This document shows positions 17,701 to 26,363 of a DNA stretch of 64,000 nt, one piece after another. A program made the translations under genes and the position numbers. The first letter of the stretch is position 1; each line of letters opens with the position of its first letter. The notes under the pieces were generated by a model. That model made no database searches, was not told the origin of the DNA, and saw only the letters and a program-made list of their open reading frames with translations. The DNA comes from JAEUKH01 sp964447205 (GTDB taxonomy: Bacteria; Myxococcota_A; Polyangia; Polyangiales; Ga0077539), in NCBI GenBank assembly GCA_964447205.1, contig CAYUSB010000009.1, positions 1 to 64,000 on the forward strand, read 5' to 3'.

Positions 17701-18518
17701 TCCTCGCCGCCGACACGGCCCGCCGCACGAGCTGGGAGTCGGCCCGAAGCGCCCTGGTCGACCAGGTCTTGACCGTCGACGGGACGGGGCCCGGCGCCCG
17801 GTTTCATAACCCCGCCACCGGGGGAATGACCCGGCAGCTCGTGGGCTGGCTCGGCGACCGGGTCGAGGCCCATCGCACCGCGGGCGACGTGGTCCCGTGG
17901 GCCCGCGGACTGTCGGGACGACTGGCCGAGACCGTGCGGGGCCCCGGCCTCGCGAGCGCCCTCGACCTCACCCTGGCCCTCTACGCCGACCGCGACGCCC
18001 GGGGGCGCACGGCCGAGCTCCTCGCGGCCCTCCTCGACGCCCGCAGCCCCGACCCCACCACGGCCTCGGGCTTTGACACCACCGTCACCGCCGCCGCCGA
18101 CCTCCTGCAGCTCATGCGGGCCGACGGCGAGGTCGACCCCATCCTGCGGGCCGTGGCCCCCGCCCTGACCCCAGGCACGGGGACCGTCCCGCAGTCGCTG
18201 CGGTTCCTCGATCGGGCCCGGGAGGTCGACTCGACCCGGGTCCTTACCGAGGCCCTGGGCAACCTCGTGCGGCGCCCCGTGGCGGTCTCCGAGACCCCCG
18301 GAGGCCCCACCTTCCAGGTCGAACCCCTCACCATTCTCGCCGACACCCTCGCCGACACCCACCGCGAACGCCCCGCCGGACGTCCCGGCACCCGCGGCCC
18401 CATCACCCGCCAGGACGCCTTCATCCTCCTGCGCAACCTGGCCGAATTCTTCTCCGACCAGCGCCGCGGGATGGAGCAGTTTTATTACATCGTGCAACAC
18501 CGAAGGCTGCCCCAGTGA
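14796..18518 (+). CDS. Large lipoprotein of unknown function
   Basis: 1240 residues from a TTG start at 14796 with a strong ribosome binding site (AAGGAG at 14784-14789); no in-frame ATG or GTG gives a signal peptide as good. The N-terminus (RARLALVALALSCVPEFD) is a lipoprotein signal with cysteine in LALSC. The rest is alpha-helical and globular, without repeats, transmembrane segments or a recognised domain. A conserved-looking FAWESYCFYDSIRPL segment lies near the middle. It ends by overlapping the FadL-family gene (GTGA), so the two are translationally coupled and likely act together at the outer membrane. Confidence 0.82.
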   Translation: MTSSSPRRGPLGRARLALVALALSCVPEFDTTRQTTPVVSLGAEIYHIACARVHAGETPTDVSFTLGRRPCVQGLAPSEGAPGAGPKVNALGHLRAETVAALDQTLPEPLHDRLDGLLLDLLPLYGPDGAGRTTPDGGLAILRPDGGVTPADDLLPRTTRSVSALLGTLATDVGLLNALGRASLRQGYRPPAVAIGLLRPVLAHPRTDAVLEDTLRLIREGRDGVPEGSAHAQFNTLLATLRAEMLSAGPSTATVTGTTLDATLDLVFRAETSLGTGRSIPALRRDARGLALVQPVNGALPPPFADADRDGLADARGGAFVRGETPVEAPAPFPARFTPPSTRDPQGRALGPSGAPLYRYADLDITLLASLARQVPPLLGGPTYENVPALQLVHGASLFLGTRRDATRDYPAAGTVAYRQYAADRAPLVDLVHGLGVLLSHRDAPQILATLRQLTAPEREALTARLIGAVLAIDAIADRHPNVFVDARSTIWDDVMDVIRRIAEEPGLIEDLLDATARMREPIAAQGAWQPRCAGTLPQDNLARAFAAYGRHRDRIQPDWTAAPNAPVDVTLRRPVDRTRADTVNLVTPGADDDNRSVLQRLFHLVDDLNGAEICNGDNATVRIFPRAYGIPLGPISVPGVPRYPRCRLLRVPDAAAFFVRAVAGGNRAVLAVDLGGFLDTLVDAARRFNIPIDRTLDGLIQRQSGITGLTTLPTPFSIARLVFQPAPSEFITDITSPIAVRNSEGYNPATATAADRRRFEVARAHPGTIFAWESYCFYDSIRPLTIAFARHDRLGSRLDPALSPGADPQSVAPANIDTSRGSRLFSDLLSAFHRHWASPRSEGGYQSQVRCERCRDGVNYSQMDGAQAFEPIISQALEGDILQALSAATAELRTIQLASGRRGTDAVAALLRALVDPNARAMDGQAGFPQSVASRDGSISTLWSDGNTPTRATLYTLFADAFNAMDPLLAADTARRTSWESARSALVDQVLTVDGTGPGARFHNPATGGMTRQLVGWLGDRVEAHRTAGDVVPWARGLSGRLAETVRGPGLASALDLTLALYADRDARGRTAELLAALLDARSPDPTTASGFDTTVTAAADLLQLMRADGEVDPILRAVAPALTPGTGTVPQSLRFLDRAREVDSTRVLTEALGNLVRRPVAVSETPGGPTFQVEPLTILADTLADTHRERPAGRPGTRGPITRQDAFILLRNLAEFFSDQRRGMEQFYYIVQHRRLPQ

Positions 18519-19900
18519 GACGCCCTGCCCTGGCCGTGGCCCTCGGCCTCGCCCTCGCCCCGGGGGTGTCCGAGGGGGGGGGGTTCTATCTGACCGATCG
18601 CGGGGTGCGGCCCCTCGGACGGGGCGGGGCCTTCGTGGCCGGGGCCAACGACCTGCACGCCCTCTGGTACAACCCCGCCGGGCTCGTTCAGGCGGGGCCC
18701 GGCCTCCTCCTCGACGCCTCCCTGGTCAACTTCGGCAACACCTACGTCCGCGAGGCCCTGCCCGACCCGAACGGCGAGCCCGTACGCTTCCGACCGAGCG
18801 AAGGGAGCGGCCAGCCCCTGGCCATCCCCACCCTGGCCGTGGCCCACAATTTCGGCCTGCGCGACTGGATGTTCGCCGTCGGGGTCTTCGCCCCCTACGC
18901 GGCCATCACCTCGTACGACGACAGCCGCACGGCCCCCCAGCGGTACTCCCTGATCACCCTCGACGGGTCGCTCCTGGCCGTCGGCGGCCTCTACGCCGCG
19001 TGGAGGCCCCACCCGACCCTCTCCGTCGGGGCGGGGATCCTGGCCCTCACGGGCTCGTTCGTGGCCCGCCTGGCCTTCAGCGGCTGCCCGGCCACCGTGA
19101 CCTGCACCCCCGAAGACCCCGACTGGGACTCCGTAGCCCAGCTCAACGCGGGCCCCATCGTGGCCCCCACCGCCACCGCCGGGGTGCAGTTTCGCCCCCA
19201 CCCGATGCTGGCCTTCGGAGCGAGCGTTCAGCTCCCCATCCGGGTCGAGACCGGGGCCGACCTGGCCGTCCGCCTGCCCGGGGCGAGCTTCTACAACGGG
19301 GCCATGATCCAGGGGTCGCGGGCCGACGTGGGGTTCTCCCTCGCGCCCATCGCTCGGGTGGGCATCGAGGTGAGCCCCCTGCCCCGGACCCACGTCGAGC
19401 TCGCCGCGGTGTGGGAGGGCTGGAGCGTACACGACCAGATCAGCCTCACGCCCCGCGACATCCGCATCACGGGGGTCCGCGGGGTGGGCACCTACGACGT
19501 GGGCCCCGTGGTGATCGACCGCAGCTTCCGCGACGTCTGGAGCCTGCGCCTCGGGGCCGAACACGAGACCCCCCTGTCGGCCAGGGTACGCCTCGGGGCC
19601 CGGGTGGGACTGCAGTACGAGACCAGCGCCACGGCCCCGGCCTACACCAACGTGATGACCATGGACGCAGACAAGTTCGTGGCCAGCCTCGGGGCCTCCC
19701 TGGGGGTGGGGCGTTGGCACGTCGACGCCGTGTTCGCGTACATGTTCGCGAGCTCGGTGGTGGTCGACCCGCGGGACGCCCGGCTCCATCCCACGGCCCC
19801 GTTTCGTCAGAGCCCCGAGGGGCCCCGATACGCCATCAACGGCGGCAGCTACGACCTGCGGGTCAACGTGGTCGGCCTCGGGGCCCGCTACGCCTTCTGA
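18515..19900 (+). CDS. OmpP1/FadL/TodX family outer-membrane transporter
   Basis: 461 residues from GTG 18515, overlapping the preceding stop. The signal peptide is followed by the FadL-type hatch start: GGFYLTDRGVRPLGRGGAFVAGANDLHALWYNPAGLV (quoted in parts: LGRGGAFVAGA and ALWYNPAGL). The remainder alternates aromatic and hydrophobic residues as in a 14-strand barrel and ends in Phe (GLGARYAF), the usual outer-membrane sorting signal. Family members import long-chain fatty acids or hydrophobic aromatics. Coupling to a 1240-residue lipoprotein is unusual for the family. Confidence 0.9.
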   Translation: MRRPALAVALGLALAPGVSEGGGFYLTDRGVRPLGRGGAFVAGANDLHALWYNPAGLVQAGPGLLLDASLVNFGNTYVREALPDPNGEPVRFRPSEGSGQPLAIPTLAVAHNFGLRDWMFAVGVFAPYAAITSYDDSRTAPQRYSLITLDGSLLAVGGLYAAWRPHPTLSVGAGILALTGSFVARLAFSGCPATVTCTPEDPDWDSVAQLNAGPIVAPTATAGVQFRPHPMLAFGASVQLPIRVETGADLAVRLPGASFYNGAMIQGSRADVGFSLAPIARVGIEVSPLPRTHVELAAVWEGWSVHDQISLTPRDIRITGVRGVGTYDVGPVVIDRSFRDVWSLRLGAEHETPLSARVRLGARVGLQYETSATAPAYTNVMTMDADKFVASLGASLGVGRWHVDAVFAYMFASSVVVDPRDARLHPTAPFRQSPEGPRYAINGGSYDLRVNVVGLGARYAF

Positions 19901-19962
19901 CCCGTACCGCGGCGGGCCACAGTTGCGCGGGGGGCATCGGACGCGTAGGTTCCGCGCCCCCA

Positions 19963-20283
19963 ATGGCACTCTCTGGCAAGCAGCGTCGTCACCTCCGGGC
20001 CCTCGGGCACCACCTCCAGCCCACCGTGTACATCGGCAAACACGGGCTCACCGACGCGGTCACCGAAGCCGTCGACGCGGCCCTGAGCACCCACGAGCTG
20101 GTGAAGATCCGCATCGACGGGGACTCCCCCGCCGACCGCCACGAGAGCGCCGACTCCCTCGCCACGGGCCTGCGGGCCGAGGTGGCCCAGGTGGTGGGCA
20201 ACACCCTCCTCCTCTACCGCCGCCACCCCAACAAGCCCGTCATCGTGCTCCCCAAGGCCGCCCCGGCCGCACGCCCCGACTGA
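19963..20283 (+). CDS. yhbY: CRM-domain RNA-binding protein YhbY (ribosome assembly)
   Basis: 106 residues from ATG 19963. A single CRM (KH-like) domain fills the protein: LSGKQRRHLRALGHHLQPTV, the RNA-binding loop IGKHGLTDAV, ELVKIRI, and the final GNTLLLYRRH with KPVIVLP. YhbY-type proteins associate with pre-50S ribosomal particles. Length is standard for the family. The next 90 bp contain GGGCTGC repeats facing GCCCGCAGCC, which could fold into a terminator. Confidence 0.93.
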   Translation: MALSGKQRRHLRALGHHLQPTVYIGKHGLTDAVTEAVDAALSTHELVKIRIDGDSPADRHESADSLATGLRAEVAQVVGNTLLLYRRHPNKPVIVLPKAAPAARPD

Positions 20284-20376
20284 GGGCTGCGGGCTGCGGG
20301 CTGCGAGGGGCGGGCGTCGGGCGGCGAGAAGAAGCCGCAAGGGCGCCCGCAGCCCGCCCCGCGACGACCACGGCCC
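20284..20376. terminator. Possible hairpin terminator between convergent yhbY and pqqC-like genes
   Basis: Three tandem GGGCTGC units follow the yhbY stop directly and can pair with a downstream GCCCGCAGCCCGCC. There is no T-tract. The placement between convergent genes supports a bidirectional terminator, but the energy was not computed. Confidence 0.35.
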
Positions 20377-20406
20377 GCGGCGCGCCTGTGTCACCCGGCG
20401 CAGGGA

Positions 20407-21138
20407 TCAGGGTTCGCAGCAGTGGTACGGGGTTTTGTGGTCGATGTAGGCCAGCCACATGGCGTCGGCCATGCTCCACAGCACGTCGAGCTTGAACTGC
20501 AGGATCTCCAGGGCCCTGTCCTGCTTCGTGCGGGTGTCGAAGAGCTTGAGGGTGAGCTCGAGCCCGTGCTGCACATCCCGGTGGGCCTGAGACAGCCGCA
20601 TCCGGAAGTACCCGAGGCCTTCGTCTTCGATCCAGGGGTAGCGCGCGGGCCAACCGTCCAGCCGCTGCTGGTGGATGGTCGGGGCGAAGAGCTCGGTCAA
20701 CGACGAGGCCACGGCCTCCTCCCAGGGAGCCCTCCGGGCGAAGTTGACGTACGCGTCGACCGCAAACCGCACCCCGGGCAAGAGGTGACGGTGCCCGAGG
20801 AGGTCTTCGCGGGCGAGGCCGCAGGCCTGTCCGAGGCGGAGCCAGGCTTCGATCCCGCCCGGGTCGTCGCCGTGTCCGTCGTGGTCGAGGACCCGCTGGA
20901 GCCAGCGCCGACGCACCTCCCGGTCGGGGCAGTTGGACAGGACGGCCCCGTCCTTCTGCGGGATGTTCACCTGGTAGTAGAACCGATTGGCCACCCAGCC
21001 CCGGATCTGCTCCGGCGTGAGCGTCCCCTCGGCCATCTTGCGGTGGTAGGGGTGGTGGATGTGGTAGCGGCGGTCGAGGCCGCGGAGCCTCTGCTCGAAC
21101 TCCGCGGGGCTCCAGGGGGTGCGATCGTCGTGGGGCAT
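20407..21138 (-). CDS. pqqC: PqqC-like pyrroloquinoline-quinone synthase
   Basis: 243 residues, the usual PqqC length. Family hallmarks are visible in order: YHIHHPYHRKMAEGTLTPEQ, IRGWVANRFYYQVNIPQKDG, SNCPDREVRRRWLQRVLDHDG, LGHRHLLPGVRFAVDAYVNF and a C-terminal KLDVLWSMADAMWLAYI helix. The enzyme performs the final cofactorless eight-electron oxidation and ring closure in PQQ synthesis. No pqqA, B, D, E or F is in the window, so the gene is either an orphan or its partners are elsewhere. It is divergent from the kinase gene with only 39 bp between them. Confidence 0.85.
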   Translation of the reverse strand: MPHDDRTPWSPAEFEQRLRGLDRRYHIHHPYHRKMAEGTLTPEQIRGWVANRFYYQVNIPQKDGAVLSNCPDREVRRRWLQRVLDHDGHGDDPGGIEAWLRLGQACGLAREDLLGHRHLLPGVRFAVDAYVNFARRAPWEEAVASSLTELFAPTIHQQRLDGWPARYPWIEDEGLGYFRMRLSQAHRDVQHGLELTLKLFDTRTKQDRALEILQFKLDVLWSMADAMWLAYIDHKTPYHCCEP

Positions 21139-21177
21139 TTTGGGGGTATTGTACCCCCTCGAACGCAGGGGACGCCG

Positions 21178-23028
21178 ATGTCACAACTCGCGCCAGGAAC
21201 GATCTTCGCCAGGGACTATCGGATCGTGCGGGCCCTCGCCGAGGGGGGCATGGGGGCGGTCTACGTGGCCGAGCAGCTCTCGACGGGGCGCGAGCGGGCC
21301 CTGAAGGTCCTGCGCCCCGAGCTGGTCGACAACGCCCGGATGCGCGACGGGTTCGCCCAGGAGGCCCGGGTGAGCGCCCGGGTCGAGAGCGATCACGTCG
21401 TCGAGGTGGTCGGGGCCGGGATCGACGAGGCCACGGGCTCCCCATGGCTGGCCATGGAGCTGCTCCGCGGCGACGACCTGGCCACCCTGGTCGCGCGGCG
21501 CGGCCCCCTCCCCCACGACGAGCTCGTGACCCTCTTCGACCAGCTCGGAGACGCCCTCGCCAAGGCCCATCGGGTGGGCCTCGTGCACCGCGACCTCAAG
21601 CCCGAAAACCTCTTCGTGGCGACCTCGCGCATCAAAGGGGTCCCCTTCGTGGTGAAGGTCCTCGACTTCGGGATCTCGCGCCTCATCGCCTCCGACCGCA
21701 CCGCCGCCACGGCCACCCAGGCCCTGGGCTCGCCCCTGTGGCTGGCCCCCGAACAGACCGAGTCGGGCAGCCTGATCCGACCCGCCACGGACGTGTGGGC
21801 CCTCGGGCTCCTGGCCTTCTGGGCCCTGACGGGCAAGACGTACTGGCTCGCGGCCCACGAGCCGACCTTCAACCTCGCGGCCCTCCTCATGGAGGTGGCC
21901 GTCCTGCCCCTTCCCCCGGCCGAGGCCCGGGCGGCGGTCCTGGGGGTGGCCGACCGGCTCCCGGCGGGGTTCGGCCCGTGGTTCGGGCGCTGCGTGACGC
22001 GACCCCAGGGCGAGCGGTTTGCCGACGCGGGGGAGGCCATCCAGGCCCTCCTGGCGGTCTTGACGGCCTCGAGCACACCGACCGTCTCCGGGCCCCCTGT
22101 GGCCCGCACAGAGGCCTTCGTGGGCCCGGTCGTCCGTCCTACCGAGGTCATCCCGGTCGTGGTCCCGCCCCCCGTCGGGCCCCCTGTCCCGCCCCCTGTC
22201 GTCGACCCCGGGCCTCCTCCGCGGCCCACGCGTCCCCCGGAGGCCCCGCCTTCGCCGTACGCCAACTACCTCGTTCCGGGGCTCCTCGGGCTCGCCACGG
22301 CCATCGCGTTGACCGCATGGTCGATGGGACCGCGGCCCCAGCCCGCCGCCCCGGCGGTGGAGGTGGCCGCGTTGACACCCCCCGTCCCGACCGCCCCCGT
22401 CGAAGACCCCCTCTCCAACGGGGCCCCGGTGATGGCCCGGCACACGACGCCCACGTCCCCCGATCCGCGGGGCGGTCGGTTTGCGCTCTCCGACGCGACG
22501 ATGGGCCTCGGGGTCGGAGGGCGTCGCCTCATGGCCTCCATCGAGACCTCCCAGGGGGTCTTGCGGTGCACCCTGCTCGACGCCCAGGCGCCGCAGACCG
22601 TGGCCAACTTCGTAGGGCTGGCCCGGGGTGTCCGGGAGTTCTGGGACCCGGTGACGGCCCGGTGGGCCCGCAGGCCCTTCTACGACGGGTCGATCTTCCA
22701 CCGGGTGATCCCCGACTTCATGATCCAGGGGGGCGACCTCCTGCGCTCGGGGGCGGGCGGGACCGGCTACGAGTTTGCCGACGAGAACGTGCACGGACAC
22801 AACGTCGGGGGCCAGCTCTGCATGGCCAACCGCGGGCCGCACACCAACGGGGGGCAGTTCTTCGTGACCGAGACGGCCGTCCCGCGGCTGGACGGGTCGT
22901 ACTCGATCTTCGGCCAGTGTGGGCCCCTGGAGGTGGTCCACCGCATCGCCCGGGTGGACCGCGACGGCCGCGATCGGCCGCGGGTCCCGGTCTACATCTA
23001 CCGCGTGCGGATCACCCGGGTGTACTGA
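21178..23028 (+). CDS. Membrane serine/threonine kinase fused to a cyclophilin-type prolyl isomerase
   Basis: 616 residues from ATG 21178. Residues 13-285 form an apparently active Hanks-type kinase: glycine loop ALAEGGMGAVYVAE, K43, catalytic HRDLKPEN with D139, and DFG at D163. A Pro-rich linker leads to one transmembrane segment (about 364-385, YLVPGLLGLATAIALTAWSM). The C-terminal extracytoplasmic part (about 452-616) is a full cyclophilin domain with FHRVIPDFMIQGGD (Arg, Phe and Gln of the active site), ANRGPHTNGGQFFVT and SIFGQ. A cyclophilin in place of the usual PASTA or other sensor domain is unusual: the kinase may sense periplasmic protein folding, or the isomerase may simply be tethered. 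One uninterrupted frame, no frameshift seen. Confidence 0.9.
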   Translation: MSQLAPGTIFARDYRIVRALAEGGMGAVYVAEQLSTGRERALKVLRPELVDNARMRDGFAQEARVSARVESDHVVEVVGAGIDEATGSPWLAMELLRGDDLATLVARRGPLPHDELVTLFDQLGDALAKAHRVGLVHRDLKPENLFVATSRIKGVPFVVKVLDFGISRLIASDRTAATATQALGSPLWLAPEQTESGSLIRPATDVWALGLLAFWALTGKTYWLAAHEPTFNLAALLMEVAVLPLPPAEARAAVLGVADRLPAGFGPWFGRCVTRPQGERFADAGEAIQALLAVLTASSTPTVSGPPVARTEAFVGPVVRPTEVIPVVVPPPVGPPVPPPVVDPGPPPRPTRPPEAPPSPYANYLVPGLLGLATAIALTAWSMGPRPQPAAPAVEVAALTPPVPTAPVEDPLSNGAPVMARHTTPTSPDPRGGRFALSDATMGLGVGGRRLMASIETSQGVLRCTLLDAQAPQTVANFVGLARGVREFWDPVTARWARRPFYDGSIFHRVIPDFMIQGGDLLRSGAGGTGYEFADENVHGHNVGGQLCMANRGPHTNGGQFFVTETAVPRLDGSYSIFGQCGPLEVVHRIARVDRDGRDRPRVPVYIYRVRITRVY

Positions 23029-23049
23029 ACCTCCCGGCGGGAGGAGAGA

Positions 23050-23295
23050 CTACAGCCGCTCGACGCTGCGCAGCATCTCGGGCACGAAGTGGGCCCGGAT
23101 GCGCAGGAGGCTGGGGCCTGCGTGGCGCCGCTGGTTGCGCACCGTGGCCTCGTTCGGGCGCTCCAACGAGCTCTGCACAAGCTGGTCGGTGAAGGTGAAC
23201 TCCTGGGAGGGAGGGGTGCCCGTCGGGGTCTGGGCCGACGCCGCGGCGGGCAGGAGCGAAGCACACAGGGCCAGGGCCGGGACGATGAACTTCAT
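23050..23295 (-). CDS. Small secreted protein
   Basis: 81 residues. A signal peptide (MKFIVPALALCASLLPAAAS with AQ cleavage) is followed by a short basic mature domain containing FTFTDQLVQSSLERPNEATV and LLRIRAHFVPEMLRSVERL. The latter resembles short periplasmic proteins of myxobacteria, but no named family is recognised. Convergent with the kinase gene. Confidence 0.65.
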   Translation of the reverse strand: MKFIVPALALCASLLPAAASAQTPTGTPPSQEFTFTDQLVQSSLERPNEATVRNQRRHAGPSLLRIRAHFVPEMLRSVERL

Positions 23296-23359
23296 CCCCC
23301 CTCGAACGCATCACGAACCCCGACGGGTCTACCGCGGCGAAGATTTTCTTGGGTGGGCG

Positions 23360-26251
23360 TCAGCGGCACTCGCCGGAGCGGGTGTCGCAGCGGGAGGAGG
23401 GGCCGAAGTTTTCGCGGCAGAAGGTGTCGCCGCCGATGAGGGTGCAGCGCGGGGCGCACACCCGGAAGGTGCTCGCCCAACACGCGTTGGACGGGAACGG
23501 CCCCCCGTTGCCCACCCCCACGCACTGGGCGGCGGTCTCGCAGGCGCAGGCGAACTCGTCGATGACGGTGTTGCCGTTGTCGTCGCGGCCGTTGCAGCAC
23601 TCTCCGTCGGGCTGCTGGGAGGGGCGGCAGTCGGAGTCGGCGCAGTCGGCCACCCCGTCGCAGTCGTTGTCGATCCCGTCGGTGCAGGCGGCCACCCCGT
23701 ACTCGCGTTGGGCCGTCGGGACGCACCGACACGCGGGAGACATCGCGCAGTCGGGGTCGGCGCAGTCGATCTGGCCGTCGCCGTCGTCGTCGATGCGGTT
23801 GTCGCACACCTCGGTGGGCGTCCCGAGGCTCACCCGCAAGGTGAACGTACCCTGGGAGCCCGTCCCAAACCCGTCGACGAAGACGAAGTACGTCCCCGGG
23901 GCGGCGTTGAAGGCCACCCGCGAGCGGGTCCCTTGGAAGTCGTCGTTGCAGGCCGCCTGGGGCCCCCCCGAGCAGTCGCCTCGGCGCACGTAGATCACGG
24001 TGTCAAAGTCCGCCGCCGTGGTCTCGATCACCAACGGAATCCCCCGCAAGATCGTAAACGAGTACACCACGTCGGGGCCCGCCCCCCCGCGGCAGCCCGG
24101 GAACCCAACGGTCACGGGCGTGTAGTCGTTGGTTGCGCCCGTCGTGCGTCCCTGGACGGTCGTAGGCACCCCGATCGGCTGGGCGCTGGCGCACACGTCG
24201 TTGGGGGGCGGCGGGGGCCTGCACGGGGCCGTCATGGCGCAGCCCGGGTCGGCGCAGTCGACCTGGCCGTCGCAGTCGTTGTCGCGCCGGTCGGAGCACG
24301 CGGCGTCGGTGTTCTCCGGGCCGGAGGGGGTGCAGCAGACCCCGAGTCCCTGGCACCCCGGGTCGGCGCAGTCGATGAGGCCGTTGCAGTCGTTGTCGAC
24401 CCCGTCGAGGCAGGCCATCGGGTCGCGCTCGGGGCGGTCGGGCCTGCAGCACTGGGGCAGGGTCGTGCAGCGCGGGTCGGCGCAGTCGACGAGGCCGTTG
24501 CAGTCGTTGTCGACCCCGTCGAGGCAGGCCCTCCCTACCTCGGGGCCGGTGGGCATACACATCTGGCACTCGGGCAGCGGGCGGCAGTCCGGATCGGCGC
24601 AGTCGGCCAGGCCGTCCCCGTCGTCGTCGACCCCGTTGTTGCAGATCTCCGTGGTGCCTACGCTGACCCGCAGCCGGAAGGCCCCCCGACCCATCCCGTA
24701 TCCGTCGACCACGACGAAATAGGTGCCCGGGGGCAGGTTGGACAGCACGATGCGGGAGTTGAGCCCCTCGCCTCCGTCGTCGTCGCACCCGAGGGCCGGG
24801 CCCTGGCAGCTGTCGCGGTACACGTGCAGGACGGGGTCATAGGTGGCCCCCTCGGTCTCGATCGTCACTGTCTGGGTGCGGGGGTTTCGCAGGACGTAGG
24901 CCACGTCGGGGGCGTTGCTCGACCCGCAGGTCGGCTGGTAGTCGTTGGTGGCGTCGGCGGTGGTCCCGCTCACCACCCCGGGGAGGGGCAGGAGGGTGGC
25001 CCTCTCGCAGCGGTCGTTGACGGGGGTGCACGGGGGCCGTCCCGCGCATCCGGGGTCGGCGCAGTCGATCTGGCCGTTGCAGTCGTTGTCGCGCCCGTCG
25101 CCGCAGGCGACGCCCTCGGGGCCCGTCGGGACGCACATCACACACCGGGGCTCCATCGCGCAGCCGGGGGAGGCGCAGTCGATGCGGCCGTCGCAGTCGT
25201 TGTCGCGCCCGTCGCCGCAGGCGAAGGGGCCCGTCTCGGGGCCGGTAGGGACGCACATCCCGCAGGCGGGCGTGGCCCGGCAGGCGGGGTCGGCGCAGTC
25301 GACGAGGCCGTTGCAGTCGTTGTCGCGACCGTCGGAGCAGGCCTCGGGGCCCGTCGGGGTGCAGGGGCCGCAGTCGGGGGCCCGGGCGCAGGCGGGGTCG
25401 TCGCAGTCGACGCGGCCGTCGCAGTTGTCGTCGCGGCCGTTGCCGCAGAGCTCGGGGGCCCGGGGGTTGACGTTGCGGTCGTTGTCGTCGCAGTCGTCGC
25501 CCCCGCAGGGGGTCGGGAGGAAGCCGTCGCCGTCGCGGTCGGCGGGGGCCGAGACGCAGCGCCCGGTGGCGTCGTCGCAGCGCGACGGAGCGCAGAAGCT
25601 GCCCGGGCACCCCACCGGAACCCCGGGTCGACACCCCATGGGGGTGCAGGTCTCCTGGCCGGTGCAGAAGCGCCCGTCGGAGCACCGGGCGTCGTCGGGC
25701 TGGTTGCGGCATCCCACCCGGGGCACGCAGGTGTCGACGGTGCAGGCCACCCCGTCGTCGCAGCGCAGGGGGGTCCCCCGGGCGCAGCGGCCGGCCACGC
25801 AGGTCTCGCGGCCGGTGCAGGGGTCTCCGTCGTCGCACTCGACCGCGCTCGTGCACGTCCCCGCGGTGCAGTCGCGGGTGGGGTCGCAGGTGGCCGGGGC
25901 GGCGCAGCGGCTGTTGTCGGGGCGGTTGACGCAGGCCCGGCTCGACTCCTCGCAGGTGTCGACCGTACACGACACCCCGTCGTCGCAGTTGAGGCGGGCC
26001 CCGGGCTGGCAAAACCCGCCCACGCAGCGCTCTTCGCCGTTGCAGAAGAGGCCGTCGAGGCAGTCGGCGTTGGCCTGACAGGGGCGGTCGGGGAAGGGGA
26101 CGGGTGTGTCACTGCGGTCGAGCGGCACATCCCCCGCGACACCGCTGTCATCCTCGGGCAGGTCGAGGGGGGTGCGGCCACAGCCGAAGGAGCCACAGAC
26201 CGCGAGGGCAAAGAGCGAAGCGATCAACGGGGGGAGTCGGAGGGAGCGCAT
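23360..26251 (-). CDS. MopE-like surface lipoprotein with ten DGxDNDCNG metal-binding repeats
   Basis: 963 residues from ATG 26251. A lipoprotein signal ends in FGCGRTP. About 250 residues of EGF/Follistatin-like cysteine-rich modules (CNGEERCVGGFCQPG, CDDGVSCTVDTC) come first. Then at least ten copies of a roughly 20-residue motif of the form CxDGxDNDCNGxVDCADPGC follow; these are Asp-rich, putative calcium- or copper-binding units. Two beta-sandwich modules (each with PDVAYVLRNPRTQ-like and PGTYFVVVDGYG-like strands) are inserted among them. All features indicate an exported, metal-binding surface protein, probably adhesive or structural. Confidence 0.85.
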   Translation of the reverse strand: MRSLRLPPLIASLFALAVCGSFGCGRTPLDLPEDDSGVAGDVPLDRSDTPVPFPDRPCQANADCLDGLFCNGEERCVGGFCQPGARLNCDDGVSCTVDTCEESSRACVNRPDNSRCAAPATCDPTRDCTAGTCTSAVECDDGDPCTGRETCVAGRCARGTPLRCDDGVACTVDTCVPRVGCRNQPDDARCSDGRFCTGQETCTPMGCRPGVPVGCPGSFCAPSRCDDATGRCVSAPADRDGDGFLPTPCGGDDCDDNDRNVNPRAPELCGNGRDDNCDGRVDCDDPACARAPDCGPCTPTGPEACSDGRDNDCNGLVDCADPACRATPACGMCVPTGPETGPFACGDGRDNDCDGRIDCASPGCAMEPRCVMCVPTGPEGVACGDGRDNDCNGQIDCADPGCAGRPPCTPVNDRCERATLLPLPGVVSGTTADATNDYQPTCGSSNAPDVAYVLRNPRTQTVTIETEGATYDPVLHVYRDSCQGPALGCDDDGGEGLNSRIVLSNLPPGTYFVVVDGYGMGRGAFRLRVSVGTTEICNNGVDDDGDGLADCADPDCRPLPECQMCMPTGPEVGRACLDGVDNDCNGLVDCADPRCTTLPQCCRPDRPERDPMACLDGVDNDCNGLIDCADPGCQGLGVCCTPSGPENTDAACSDRRDNDCDGQVDCADPGCAMTAPCRPPPPPNDVCASAQPIGVPTTVQGRTTGATNDYTPVTVGFPGCRGGAGPDVVYSFTILRGIPLVIETTAADFDTVIYVRRGDCSGGPQAACNDDFQGTRSRVAFNAAPGTYFVFVDGFGTGSQGTFTLRVSLGTPTEVCDNRIDDDGDGQIDCADPDCAMSPACRCVPTAQREYGVAACTDGIDNDCDGVADCADSDCRPSQQPDGECCNGRDDNGNTVIDEFACACETAAQCVGVGNGGPFPSNACWASTFRVCAPRCTLIGGDTFCRENFGPSSRCDTRSGECR

Positions 26252-26363
26252 GGGAACCTCGGCGGAGCGCGGGCGACACGGACGCAGGACTCCTGCGGCC
26301 GTCAGCACGTCGTGCAGAGACTACGCCAATCCGACCGGGGCTGCGCGGGGGCCCGTGGTGCGG

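Noticed and set aside
20407..21138. A PQQ biosynthesis operon
   Set aside because: Only the pqqC-like gene is present. No PqqA-like short peptide, PqqD or radical-SAM PqqE could be found in the neighbouring sequence.
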